DNA of 64,000 nt from contig CAZVYG010000001.1 in assembly GCA_964631605.1 (NCBI GenBank), positions 1 to 64,000 on the forward strand, written 5' to 3'. The notes beneath the pieces are model-generated. The model saw only the letters and a program-made list of their open reading frames with translations, had not been told where the DNA came from and ran no database searches. Each line of letters opens with the position of its first letter. Position 1 is the stretch's first letter. Shown here piece after piece: positions 36,872 to 45,447 of this stretch. The position numbers and the translations under genes were made by a program. Source of the stretch: JARKQH01 sp964631605. GTDB taxonomy: Bacteria > Verrucomicrobiota > Verrucomicrobiia > Limisphaerales > UBA8199.

Positions 36872-37834
36872 CTAACTGAGTTCGCGGTCTTCGAAGAGGG
36901 CGACAGCGAACGCGAGGGCAGCGCCCACGTAAGCGGCGGCGTAGGCGCCGGACTTGAGCACGTAGTCCCAGTGAAAGGTGGTTTTGCCCGTGTCGAGGGC
37001 GTCGGCCAGCCAGAAGATTTGCCAGTTGGGCGAGAGGGCGTAGAGCACGGCGGCCCACCACGAGCCCTGGGCGGCTGGCCGGCCAAACAGGTAGTCGGAC
37101 ATGATGCCAATGAGGAAGAAGGCCGAGCAGACCACCAGGGTGGGCACCGTGTCCAGCCGGGTGGAGGCGGCCAGGGCGATGGCCGCAATCACCCATACCG
37201 CAAAGAGCAGCAGGATGCCAGCCGGGACCAGACGCCAGTCCACCCCGGCGGCAAAGGCCTGCGGTTTGAGCTCTTTGTCGAACGAGTTGATGATGATGAA
37301 CGCCAGCGTGGTCGTCAGCAGCAGCGCAAAAACGGCATCGGAGACGAAGGGGCGGCGGAGGAAAAAGTTGCTGAAGCCGCCCAGGAGGTACGCCAGCAGA
37401 ACGCCGGCGGCGAAGACGGCGATGGCGAACCGATCGGTGTCGCCATAGGCGTCGAAGGCCATCCGGCTGGCCAGCAGAATGGCCAGCAGGTTCACATAGC
37501 ACAGCAGCGTCAGGGCGGCGATGACCCCCACATATTTGGCCGTGAGAAATTGGGCGCGGCCAACCGGCTTGGATAGGACCGCCAGGGCGGTGCCCGACCG
37601 GATTTCGCGCGCGAGCGAGGCCGAGGCGGCCAGCACGGCGCCAAAGAGGCCGGCCAGCAGGGCTACGGCCAGGGTGCTGTTCTTGACCAACTTGGGTTCG
37701 TCGCCAAACGCGAAGTAGAAGGGAGCCGCAAGGAAGATGATGAACAGGGCCGAGCTGGTCATCAGCAGCAGAAACACGGGCTGCCGCACCAGTTCCATCA
37801 GGGCGTTAGCGGCGATGGTGATGAATTGTCGCAT
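36872..37834 (-). CDS. ABC-2 type transporter permease
   Basis: 320 residues with six or more hydrophobic segments. The N-terminal MRQFITIAANALMELVRQPVF and the SLAREIRSGTALAVLSKPVGR segment after helix 2 are the usual marks of ABC-2 permeases (the EIRSGT coupling helix). Such subunits export lipids, polysaccharides or drugs with an ATPase partner. No ATPase gene is adjacent on either side, so it either works with a distant partner or is an orphan. It is divergent from the glycyl-tRNA synthetase gene. Confidence 0.85.
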   Translation of the reverse strand: MRQFITIAANALMELVRQPVFLLLMTSSALFIIFLAAPFYFAFGDEPKLVKNSTLAVALLAGLFGAVLAASASLAREIRSGTALAVLSKPVGRAQFLTAKYVGVIAALTLLCYVNLLAILLASRMAFDAYGDTDRFAIAVFAAGVLLAYLLGGFSNFFLRRPFVSDAVFALLLTTTLAFIIINSFDKELKPQAFAAGVDWRLVPAGILLLFAVWVIAAIALAASTRLDTVPTLVVCSAFFLIGIMSDYLFGRPAAQGSWWAAVLYALSPNWQIFWLADALDTGKTTFHWDYVLKSGAYAAAYVGAALAFAVALFEDRELS

Positions 37835-37934
37835 TCAACCGTTAGTCAGAATCGTTAACTTACGCGGGGGGAGGGAAAAAGCAACTGCGGAACAAACTCC
37901 GACTCGCGCGCGCCTCCTCTGAAAGTGGCGCGCC

Positions 37935-37963
37935 TTGACACGGACGGGCGGGTTGGGAACACT
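37935..37963 (+). promoter_or_regulatory. Putative promoter of the glycyl-tRNA synthetase gene
   Basis: TTGACA at 37935-37940, a 17-base spacer and a weak -10 (AACACT). The -35 box is perfect, the -10 poor, and the start codon follows 11 bases later, so a short or leaderless transcript is implied. No T-box is visible. Confidence 0.35.
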
Positions 37964-37973
37964 CTGCCGCCTT

Positions 37974-39569
37974 ATGGCTGAAGCAAAAGCCGGTGAGTTG
38001 ATGGAGAAAATTGTCTCCCTCTGCAAACGCCGCGGATTCATTTTCCAATCCTCCGAGATTTACGGGGGATTGAATGGTTTTTGGGACTACGGCCCGCTGG
38101 GGACGGACTTGAAGCGGAATGTAAAGGCCTATTGGTGGAACCGCATGACCCGCCTCCGGGACGATGTGGTGGGGCTGGACGCGACCATCATCATGCATCC
38201 GCGGATTTGGAAGGCCTCGGGACACGTGGACACCTTCAGCGATCCCATGGTGGATTGCAAAAAGTGCAAGGCCCGGTTCCGGGCCGACCAGATGCATGAG
38301 ATCCCCTGTCCCCAAAAGCCCAGCAAGATGGCCAGCGAATGCGACGGCGAAAAAACCGAGGCGCGGCCCTTCAACCTGATGTTCGAAACCGTCGTCGGGC
38401 CGATTCGCAGCGAGGAAAACATTGCCTACCTCCGGCCGGAGACGGCCCAGGCGATTTTCGCCCAGTTCAAGAATGTGCTCGAGACGGCGCGGCAGAAGGT
38501 GCCGTTCGGCGTGGCGCAGATGGGCAAAGCCTTTCGCAACGAGGTGACGCCGCGAAACTTCACCTTCCGCTCGCGCGAGTTCGAGCAGATGGAGCTGGAG
38601 TTTTTCATCAAGCCCGACGAGGCGGTCGAGGCGATCTGCGGACGGGTGGCGGTGCCCTCGGGGCCGGGGCATCCCGGCGAGCCGCAGCCGGATTGGGGCT
38701 GGCAGATGTGGCACCAGTACTGGGTCGAGGAGCGGATTCGCTTTTACGAGGAAATCGGCCTGCCCCGCGCAACGCTCGAGGAGTACTGGCAGAAGCCCGA
38801 GGAGCTGGCCCATTACGCGCGCGCGACGGTGGATTTGCTGTTCAAGTTTCCCTTCGGGACGCAGGAGCTGGAGGGGATCGCCGCGCGCAGCGATTTTGAC
38901 CTGAGCCAGCATCAGCGGTTTTGCGGCAAGCCCATGACGGTGTTTGACGAGGAGCTCAAGGCCGCCTGGCCAAAGCTGCCGCCGCCCAAACAGACCGAAT
39001 TGCGCGAGCGGTATTACCAGGCCCGCCTGAAATACTTGACCAAGGCGGGGGAACCGGCCGACAAGGCGGAGCAACTGGCGCGGCAGGATGCCGAGGGGCT
39101 CACCAAGGGCTACTACGTGCCCCATGTGATCGAACCCAGCGCCGGGGTGGACCGCATGGCGCTGGCGCTCCTGTGCCACGCCTATTCCGAAGACCAGGCC
39201 CCGGATGAGAAGGGAAAGCTCGAAACGCGAGTCGTCATGCGGTTTCACCCGCGGATTGCCCCCATCAAGGTGGCCGTCTTTCCGCTGCTCAAAAACAAGC
39301 CGGAGCTGGTCAGAAAAGCCAAAGAGGTGCGCGATTTGCTCCGCCCGCACCTGAGCGTGTTTTACGACGAAGCCGGCGCAATCGGCCGCCGCTACCGCCG
39401 CCAGGACGAGGCGGGAACGCCGTTTGGCCTCACGATTGACTTCGAAACCCTGGGCGAGAAGGGGCCGGAGCTGCAGGACACCGTCACGCTCCGGGAACGG
39501 GACAGCATGAAACAGGAGCGGGTGAAAATCGCGGATTTGGTGGCGATTCTAACGGAAAAGATTCGTTGA
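37974..39569 (+). CDS. glyQS: Glycine--tRNA ligase, dimeric (alpha2) type
   Basis: 531 residues from the ATG at 37974. It charges tRNA-Gly with glycine using ATP in the cytoplasm. Diagnostic blocks of the single-chain class II enzyme are present: LCKRRGFIFQSSEIYGG, GFWDYGPLGTDLK, motif 2 region FRNEVTPRNFTFRSREF, EQMELEFF, a CKKC knuckle (about 90) and motif 3 VIEPSAGVDRMALALL. The anticodon-binding domain follows (KVAVFPLLKNKPELV to the end). The length is normal. Its substrate tRNA gene is 1.3 kb away, separated by a permease gene on the other strand. Confidence 0.95.
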   Translation: MAEAKAGELMEKIVSLCKRRGFIFQSSEIYGGLNGFWDYGPLGTDLKRNVKAYWWNRMTRLRDDVVGLDATIIMHPRIWKASGHVDTFSDPMVDCKKCKARFRADQMHEIPCPQKPSKMASECDGEKTEARPFNLMFETVVGPIRSEENIAYLRPETAQAIFAQFKNVLETARQKVPFGVAQMGKAFRNEVTPRNFTFRSREFEQMELEFFIKPDEAVEAICGRVAVPSGPGHPGEPQPDWGWQMWHQYWVEERIRFYEEIGLPRATLEEYWQKPEELAHYARATVDLLFKFPFGTQELEGIAARSDFDLSQHQRFCGKPMTVFDEELKAAWPKLPPPKQTELRERYYQARLKYLTKAGEPADKAEQLARQDAEGLTKGYYVPHVIEPSAGVDRMALALLCHAYSEDQAPDEKGKLETRVVMRFHPRIAPIKVAVFPLLKNKPELVRKAKEVRDLLRPHLSVFYDEAGAIGRRYRRQDEAGTPFGLTIDFETLGEKGPELQDTVTLRERDSMKQERVKIADLVAILTEKIR

Positions 39570-39621
39570 GCGTCACCTGCGGACCGGCGCAAGCGACGGG
39601 GTATCCGCCGCAGCGGAAGGT

Positions 39622-40578
39622 TCAGGGCGCGGCTCGCTCCAGAAGAGCGTGGGCGATGCGCCCGGCAACCTGTTCGGGAGTGTCGGAGGGTTCGAGCATG
39701 AGCCATGGGAAGGGGAGCTGGCCTTTGAACCAGGTGACTTGCCGCCGGGCGAACTGGCGGGTGCGGGCCTTCACCAACTCCACCGTCTCGGCCAGCGGCC
39801 GCTCCCCGCGCAAATGTTCGACCACCTGCCGATAACCCAGGGCCTGCATCGCGACGGGGTTGCGGTCCAGGCCCGCCTCCAGCAGCCGCGCGGTTTCCGC
39901 CACCAGCCCGCCACGAAACATCTCCTCAACCCGCCGTTCAATGCGCTGCCGGCGGTCCGCGGCCGGCCGGTTCAGGACGAAGGCGGCGGCCACTTCGGCC
40001 GGCAGGGTGCCGGCCTGGCGCCAGGGGGCGCGCAGGGCGGAGAAGGGCTTCCCGGTGAGGCGGATGACTTCCAGGGCGCGGACCACGCGGCGCAGGTTTT
40101 TCTTGTCAATCCGTTCGTAGCTCGCCGGGTCGCGCCGGGCGAGCTCCTCAAGCAGCAGCGGCAGGGGGGTCGCCTCCAGCTCGGCCCGCAACGCGGGGTC
40201 GGCCGCGGGGGCCTCGCCCAGGCCTTCGAGGAAAGCCTTGAAATAGAGCCCGGTGCCGCCGCACAGAATGGCCCAGCGATGGCGGGCTGAAATACCGGCA
40301 ACGGCGACGCGGGCGAGGCGGACGAATTGGGCGGCGTCGAAGGGCTGGGTGACCTCAACAACGTCAATTAAATGGTGCGGCGCCCGGGCGCGCTCGGCCG
40401 GGGAGGGTTTGGCCGTCCCGATGTCCATGCCGCGATACACCTGCATCGAGTCCACCGAAACGATCTCGCCCCCAAGCCGCTCGGCCAGGCAAAGGGCCAC
40501 GGCGGATTTGCCGATGGCAGTGGGGCCGGCCAGCAGCAACAGGCGCGAGCCGGGCGGGAAGGGCGGGGGCGCGCTCAT
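39622..40578 (-). CDS. miaA: tRNA dimethylallyltransferase MiaA
   Basis: 318 residues. It adds the dimethylallyl group to A37 of tRNAs that read UNN codons. The P-loop GPTAIGKS (18-25), the substrate block SVDSMQVYRGMDIGTAKP, HHLIDVVE, GGTGLYFKAFLEGL and the late RTRQFARRQVTWFKG segment are all in place. The gene starts 10 nt after the lgt stop on the same strand, so the two are probably co-transcribed. Confidence 0.95.
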   Translation of the reverse strand: MSAPPPFPPGSRLLLLAGPTAIGKSAVALCLAERLGGEIVSVDSMQVYRGMDIGTAKPSPAERARAPHHLIDVVEVTQPFDAAQFVRLARVAVAGISARHRWAILCGGTGLYFKAFLEGLGEAPAADPALRAELEATPLPLLLEELARRDPASYERIDKKNLRRVVRALEVIRLTGKPFSALRAPWRQAGTLPAEVAAAFVLNRPAADRRQRIERRVEEMFRGGLVAETARLLEAGLDRNPVAMQALGYRQVVEHLRGERPLAETVELVKARTRQFARRQVTWFKGQLPFPWLMLEPSDTPEQVAGRIAHALLERAAP

Positions 40579-40588
40579 GAGGGACGGC

Positions 40589-41365
40589 TCACCGCCGTTG
40601 CATCGTGTGCCGCGGCAACAGCCAAAGGAGGGCCGCGCCCGCCAGAAAAATCAGAATGCTGACCAGGTGGGCCGGCGTGGCCCACCCGCCCAGGTAATGC
40701 TGCGCGGGCGGATAATCGCCGCGGAAGAATTCGACCGTCGAGCGGAGCACGGCGTAACCGACCAGATAGGTGGCAAAGACCTGCCCGTGGAATTTCTTGC
40801 GGCGAAACAGCCAGGCCAGCCCCAGGTAGAAAAGCAGGTTGAGCAGCGAGTCGTAAATCTGCGTGGGGTGGACCGGGTGCGGGTGGGACTCGTGGCCGTA
40901 GGGGAAGCGGATGGCCCAGGGCAGCGAACATTCCCGCCCATAACAGCAGCCGTTGAGCAGACAGCCCATGCGGCCGAAGACGTAGCCCAGGGCGATGCTC
41001 GGCGCCAGGACATCCGTCATCGGCCAGACGGCAATCCGCTTCCAGCGGCAATAAATGACTCCCACAACCAGCGCGCCGATCAGGCCGCCATAGAACACCT
41101 GACCGCCGTGGTGGATCATGAAGATTTCCGGAAAAGGATCGGCAGCGAACTGCTCGCGCCAAAAAGTCATCACATACCAGACGCGCGCACCCACGATCCC
41201 CCCAACGATGAGCCACAGCCCGAGATCCAGAACCTGTTCCGGCGCCAGCCCGCTGAGCCGCGCGCGCCGGCTGGCGGTCCATAGGCCCGCAAGGAACCCC
41301 AGGGCCGTCATCACGCCATACCAATGAACCGTGAGAGAACCAAATTGAAAAGCAATCGGATGCAC
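40589..41365 (-). CDS. lgt: Prolipoprotein diacylglyceryl transferase Lgt
   Basis: 258 residues from a GTG at 41365 (VHPIAFQFGSLTVHWYGVM); the frame is open further upstream but that part carries opposite-strand remnants. Lgt attaches diacylglycerol to the lipobox cysteine of prolipoproteins at the inner membrane. Seven hydrophobic segments are seen. The conserved stretch GYVFGRMGCLLNGCCYG contains the HGGL-type/GRxGNF-like catalytic loop with Arg, and HPTQIYDSLLNLLFYLG is the usual late block. It is followed by miaA. Confidence 0.93.
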   Translation of the reverse strand: MHPIAFQFGSLTVHWYGVMTALGFLAGLWTASRRARLSGLAPEQVLDLGLWLIVGGIVGARVWYVMTFWREQFAADPFPEIFMIHHGGQVFYGGLIGALVVGVIYCRWKRIAVWPMTDVLAPSIALGYVFGRMGCLLNGCCYGRECSLPWAIRFPYGHESHPHPVHPTQIYDSLLNLLFYLGLAWLFRRKKFHGQVFATYLVGYAVLRSTVEFFRGDYPPAQHYLGGWATPAHLVSILIFLAGAALLWLLPRHTMQRR

Positions 41366-41470
41366 GTATCGCCGGCCAGAGTGCCGCAGCCTCGCACCGC
41401 GGTCAATCGTGGCGCAGGCGGGAACGCTGGAAGAAGTCCCGCCAGCAAGGGCGGCTGAACCCGAGGCGCC

Positions 41471-41587
41471 GTGGGCGGAAATATCGGGCACCTCGACGGC
41501 TCGGTGGTCTGGCGCGACATCAAGCAGATGAAGCTGCGCCGCGGCTCGCAGCGTTGGGGGCCCGACGGCTGCTGGGCCATGTGGTAA
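41471..41587 (+). pseudogene. Orphan C-terminal fragment of a prepilin-like protein
   Basis: The frame reads VGGNIGHLDGSVVWRDIKQM and then MKLRRGSQRWGPDGCWAMW to a stop. This is the conserved C-terminal segment of the FTLIELLVV prepilin-like family (compare GGNVAMLDGHAEWRDF in the 5177 gene). No N-terminus or pilin signal lies upstream; lgt reads in from the other strand. It is a leftover of a deleted gene. Confidence 0.65.
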
Positions 41588-41600
41588 AGACTCCGCCCGC

Positions 41601-41996
41601 TTATTCCAGGGAGCGTTCAACCACTGTGACCCGTGCCTGGTTGCCACACAAGACCTGGAGCGTGCGCCCGAACGCCTCCAGGCAGCGCCCGCCTTCCTCT
41701 TTGGTCAGCACCCCCACCCGCGCTTCCACCATGCCGGATCCAGGCAGCGCCCGGGCTTCAAGCTTCTGCGCCAGCGCCGGCTTCAACCCGGCCTGTTTGC
41801 CCAGGACATACTTAAACCGCGCCGAATTGGCCACGCCCGCCACGTAAGCCGACTGCTGCGGCGGCGCGACGGTGAGGCGCACCTTTACGGCGACAGGCGG
41901 GCGCCCGCCGTTCTTGTCAACCACCAGAACAATCCCAATCAGGCATGCCACTGCCACAATCGCAATCCCAGCGGCCAGCTTCCAATTCCATTTCAT
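41601..41996 (-). CDS. Small membrane-anchored hypothetical protein
   Basis: 131 residues from the ATG at 41996 (MKWNWKLAAGIAIVAVACLI). One N-terminal membrane helix (about 6-25) is followed by an outside domain of about 100 residues with beta strands (VAVKVRLTVAPPQQSAYV, GMVEARVGVLTKEEGGRCLE, ARVTVVERSL). I do not recognise the family. The arrangement resembles a signal-anchored periplasmic domain. It ends 14 nt from the prepilin remnant on the other strand. Confidence 0.6.
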   Translation of the reverse strand: MKWNWKLAAGIAIVAVACLIGIVLVVDKNGGRPPVAVKVRLTVAPPQQSAYVAGVANSARFKYVLGKQAGLKPALAQKLEARALPGSGMVEARVGVLTKEEGGRCLEAFGRTLQVLCGNQARVTVVERSLE

Positions 41997-42190
41997 GATG
42001 GGCGCCAAACCATCACTCCCGCAACGGCGGCGCCGCTTTAAGCCTGTCACACCGCCACCCTTCGAGTCAATGCCGCCACCTTGACACCCTTCGCATTCCA
42101 ACACATTGCTGCTTCTGCCTTTTGCAGCAAGGGCGGTTCGCTATCTTCAAAAGAATCGCCAGGGATAGTCCTTGGGAGCCCGTTGAAAAA

Positions 42191-42213
42191 GTAGCAGCGG
42201 ACGTGAGTCCGCT
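42191..42213 (+). repeat. Single REP-like half-unit
   Basis: GTAGCAGCGGACGTGAGTCC followed by GCT is the same unit as the two halves at 15552-15614. It is itself a small palindrome (GCGGACGTGAGTCCGC). No inverted partner lies nearby. It sits 59 nt upstream of the GH95 start in an otherwise plain intergenic stretch. Confidence 0.5.
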
Positions 42214-42272
42214 CCATTCACCGCTGTTGTTTGCGGCTTGGCCCGCTCTCCCCCGTCGCCTACACTTCCCCC

Positions 42273-44612
42273 ATGAACCGAATTCGCTGTCTCGCGGTTT
42301 TCAGTCTAATTCTCGGACTCTGGTCTCCGGCGGCCGCGCCTTGCGCCGAGGTTCAACTGCGGGGCCGCACCGGCGCGCCGGCCGAGGCCCTCAGCTTGTG
42401 GTATCGCCAGCCAGCGCGGCAGTGGGTCGAGGCGCTCCCGGTTGGCAACGGGCGGCTGGGCGCCATGGTGTTCGGGGGTGTGACCGAGGAACGGCTGCAG
42501 TTGAATGAGGACACGCTTTGGGCCGGGGGGCCGTATGACCCGGTCAACCCCGAGGCGAAGGACGCCCTCCCACAGGTGCGACAGCTCATCTTCGAAGGGA
42601 AATACAAGGAGGCCGACCGGCTGATTGCCGCCAAGGTCATGGCCCGGCCGCTCAAGCAGATGCCCTATCAAACTGTGGGCGACCTTTTACTTGCCTTTCC
42701 AGAGACAACCGCGGCGGAGGATTACCGGCGCGACCTTAATCTGGACACCGCCACCGCCAGCGTGGTGTACACCGCCAACGGCGTGAAGTTCACCCGTGAA
42801 GTCATCGCCAGCCCGGTTGACCAGGTCATTGCGCTGCGGCTGGCGGCCAATCAACCCGGTCAGATTCGATTCACCGCCCGCCTCCGCAGCCCGCAGCGGA
42901 CAACCGTGGCCACCGAAGGCGGTGACACGCTGGTCATGCGCGGGGTCAACGGCGACGCCGAGGGCATTGCCGGCGCGCTCAAGTTCCAGGCGCGGGTCAA
43001 GGTCCTGGCGCACGGGGGCGCCACTTCGGCCACAGCCGACACGCTATCCGTCACGGACGCTGACGAAGCCCTGATCCTCATCGCCGCCGCCACGAGTTAT
43101 CGGAGTTACCGGGACGTGAGCGGCGATCCGGAGGCCATCACCCGGGGCCAGGTCGCCGCCGCGGCGAAGCGGAACTGGGACACGTTGTTGCGCGCGCACA
43201 CCCGCGAGCATCAGCGCCTGTTCCGCCGGGTGTCGCTGGACCTGGGCTCGAGCAGCGCCTCCGCGCTCCCAACCGACGAACGGATCAAGGGGTTTCCCGA
43301 GGCGGAGGACCCGCAATTCGCCGCGCTCTATTTTCAATATGGACGCTACCTGCTGATCAGCAGTTCGCGCCCGGGATGCCAGCCGGCGGGCCTGCAAGGG
43401 ATTTGGAACGAGAGCCTCAATCCGCCCTGGGGCGGCAAATACACCATCAACATCAACACGGAGATGAACTATTGGCCGGCCGAGGTCTGCAACCTGGCCG
43501 AGTGCGTCGAACCGCTGATCGGGATGGTGCGCGACCTGGCGGAAACCGGCGGCCGCACCGCGCGGGCGATGTATGGCGCGCGCGGCTGGGTGACGCATCA
43601 CAACACGGACCTGTGGCGCGCCACCGCCCCCATTGACGGCCCGGCCTGGGGCATGTGGCCGTCCGGCGGCGCCTGGCTGTGCCTGCACCTGTGGGACCGT
43701 TACGAGTTCGGCGCCGACACCCGCTACCTCGCCGGCGTTTACCCGCTCCTCAAAGGCGCGGCGGAATTCTTCCTCGATACCCTGGTCGAAGACCCCAAAA
43801 CCAGGTGGCTTGTCACCAACCCCTCGCTTTCGCCCGAAAACCCGCATCCTTTCGGCGCGGCGGTCTGCGCCGGGCCGACGATGGATTCCCAGATTCTCCG
43901 CGACCTGTTCACCCATTGCATCCGCGCGGCGGAAATCCTGGACCGCGACCCGGAATTGCGGCGGCAGCTCGAGGGCGCCCGCGCCCGGCTGGCGCCGAAC
44001 CAAATCGGCAAGGCGGGTCAGTTGCAGGAGTGGCTCGAGGATTGGGACGAGCGGGCGCCGGACCGGAAACACCGGCACATCTCGCATCTCTACGGGCTTT
44101 ATCCGGCCGCGCAAATCACCCCGCGCGGCACGCCCAAGTTGGCCGAGGCGGCGAAGGTCACGCTCAACACCCGCGGCGACATCACCACCGGCTGGGCGAT
44201 TGCCTGGCGGATCAACTGTTGGGCGCGGCTCCACGATGGCAACCGCGCCCTGAACATCCTCCACCACTTGTTCAGCCCCTCGCGCACCTATCCCAACATG
44301 TTCGACGCCCATCCGCCGTTCCAAATTGACGGCAACTTCGGCGGCGCCTCCGCCGTCGCCGAGCTGCTGCTCCAAAGTCACGCGGGCGAAATCGAGCTGC
44401 TGCCCGCCCTGCCGAAAGCCTGGCCCGCCGGACGCGTCAAAGGACTGCGCGCGCGCGGCGGCTTTGAACTGGACCTCGAGTGGAAGGATGGCCGACTGAC
44501 GCGCGCCACCCTTCTGTCCCTGGCGGGACAACCGGCCCGGCTGCGTTACGGAGACACCGTGCGAGAGGTGCGCCTCAACCCGGGCGAACGATTCGAGTGG
44601 AACGGACGCTGA
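42273..44612 (+). CDS. GH95 alpha-L-fucosidase
   Basis: 779 residues from the ATG at 42273, with a signal peptide. GH95 enzymes are inverting 1,2-alpha-L-fucosidases (some act on L-galactosides). Landmarks: LPVGNGRLGAMVFGGVTEER, LNEDTLWAGGP, GIWNESLNPPWGGKYT and INTEMNYWPAE (the Asn pair that activates water), Glu522 in NPSLSPE (general acid) and Asp686 in FQIDGNFGG. The length is normal and the C-terminal beta domain is complete (VRLNPGERFEW). It would act in the periplasm or outside on fucosylated plant or algal glycans. It ends 10 nt from the end of the convergent sugar-nucleotide operon. Confidence 0.93.
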   Translation: MNRIRCLAVFSLILGLWSPAAAPCAEVQLRGRTGAPAEALSLWYRQPARQWVEALPVGNGRLGAMVFGGVTEERLQLNEDTLWAGGPYDPVNPEAKDALPQVRQLIFEGKYKEADRLIAAKVMARPLKQMPYQTVGDLLLAFPETTAAEDYRRDLNLDTATASVVYTANGVKFTREVIASPVDQVIALRLAANQPGQIRFTARLRSPQRTTVATEGGDTLVMRGVNGDAEGIAGALKFQARVKVLAHGGATSATADTLSVTDADEALILIAAATSYRSYRDVSGDPEAITRGQVAAAAKRNWDTLLRAHTREHQRLFRRVSLDLGSSSASALPTDERIKGFPEAEDPQFAALYFQYGRYLLISSSRPGCQPAGLQGIWNESLNPPWGGKYTININTEMNYWPAEVCNLAECVEPLIGMVRDLAETGGRTARAMYGARGWVTHHNTDLWRATAPIDGPAWGMWPSGGAWLCLHLWDRYEFGADTRYLAGVYPLLKGAAEFFLDTLVEDPKTRWLVTNPSLSPENPHPFGAAVCAGPTMDSQILRDLFTHCIRAAEILDRDPELRRQLEGARARLAPNQIGKAGQLQEWLEDWDERAPDRKHRHISHLYGLYPAAQITPRGTPKLAEAAKVTLNTRGDITTGWAIAWRINCWARLHDGNRALNILHHLFSPSRTYPNMFDAHPPFQIDGNFGGASAVAELLLQSHAGEIELLPALPKAWPAGRVKGLRARGGFELDLEWKDGRLTRATLLSLAGQPARLRYGDTVREVRLNPGERFEWNGR

Positions 44613-44622
44613 CGCTCCCCAA

Positions 44623-45447
44623 CTAAAACCCGCGCAGCTCGGTGCTGCTCCGGGGCGCCAGGCCGGGCGCCGGCACGCGCTTGAGCACGAGATATTCCAG
44701 GCCCAGCGCGCGGCAATACTCGCGCTTGCCGCCTTTGTCCCCGTCCTCGTTCACCGCGTAAATGTCCGGCTTCAGCCGCCGGATTTCCGGGTCGGCGTCC
44801 AGCCACCCTTCGCCGCTCGAGATCAGCGCCTGTTTGACGTAACGGATCGAGCCAACCGCGTAACGCCGTTCCGTCTCGGGAAGCAGGGGATGCCCTTCGC
44901 CTTTTAACAACCGGATGTTGGCGTCGTGCCCGACGATCACGTAAAGATCCCCGTAAGCGCTCACTTCCTCGAAAAAGCGGACATGGCCGCTGTGCAGCCA
45001 ATCGTAACAGCCGGTGACCACCACCCGCTTGCGCCCGGGCGGGCTCGGCGCCGGCGGCGGCTCGGGAAACCCCTCGAGCTGCGCCGCGGGCAGGACACCA
45101 TACTCGATGCCGTGTTGCTGGCACCAATCGCGGCGGAAAGGGTCCGCGTGGTTTTCCTCCTCGACCCATATCCGCCGGCCGCCCTCCGGCATGTCCCACC
45201 TCGCGCCAGCCCCTTCCGGCTCGGACACTGGAATGACCCGCGTGACGTAACGCACCGCCTCGAGCAGGTACCGGCGCTCCGCCAGCGGGAACCGGGGCGG
45301 CTTGCCCGTCCGCGCCCGGACTGCGTCATCCGTCCAGAGCAACACATGCGCGTTGCCCAGCCGCGCGGCCTCCTGCAGAAAACGCATGTCCCGCGCGCGC
45401 AGGTCGTCGAAGCTGCCCGAAACGATGACTTGCACGGCCGGGTTCAT
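44623..45447 (-). CDS. Double nucleotidyltransferase-fold protein (cytidylyltransferase-like), first domain degenerate
   Basis: 274 residues from the ATG at 45447, which overlaps the kinase stop (ATGA). Two Rossmann-type nucleotidyltransferase units are in tandem. The second (about 125-250) has GCYDWLHSGHVRFFEE with the HxGH catalytic motif and YVIVGHDANIRLLKGEGHPL. The first (1-115) has VSGSFDDLRARDMRFLQEA, where HxGH is replaced by RARD, so it is probably inactive. Related enzymes are glycerol-3-phosphate cytidylyltransferase and heptose-1-phosphate adenylyltransferase. It likely activates the sugar phosphate made by the neighbouring GHMP kinase (inference). Confidence 0.8.
   Translation of the reverse strand: MNPAVQVIVSGSFDDLRARDMRFLQEAARLGNAHVLLWTDDAVRARTGKPPRFPLAERRYLLEAVRYVTRVIPVSEPEGAGARWDMPEGGRRIWVEEENHADPFRRDWCQQHGIEYGVLPAAQLEGFPEPPPAPSPPGRKRVVVTGCYDWLHSGHVRFFEEVSAYGDLYVIVGHDANIRLLKGEGHPLLPETERRYAVGSIRYVKQALISSGEGWLDADPEIRRLKPDIYAVNEDGDKGGKREYCRALGLEYLVLKRVPAPGLAPRSSTELRGF

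Noticed and set aside
37835..37973. T-box leader for glycyl-tRNA synthetase
   Set aside because: The region is only 139 bases, no T-box core sequence is present, and the likely promoter lies 11 bases from the start codon.
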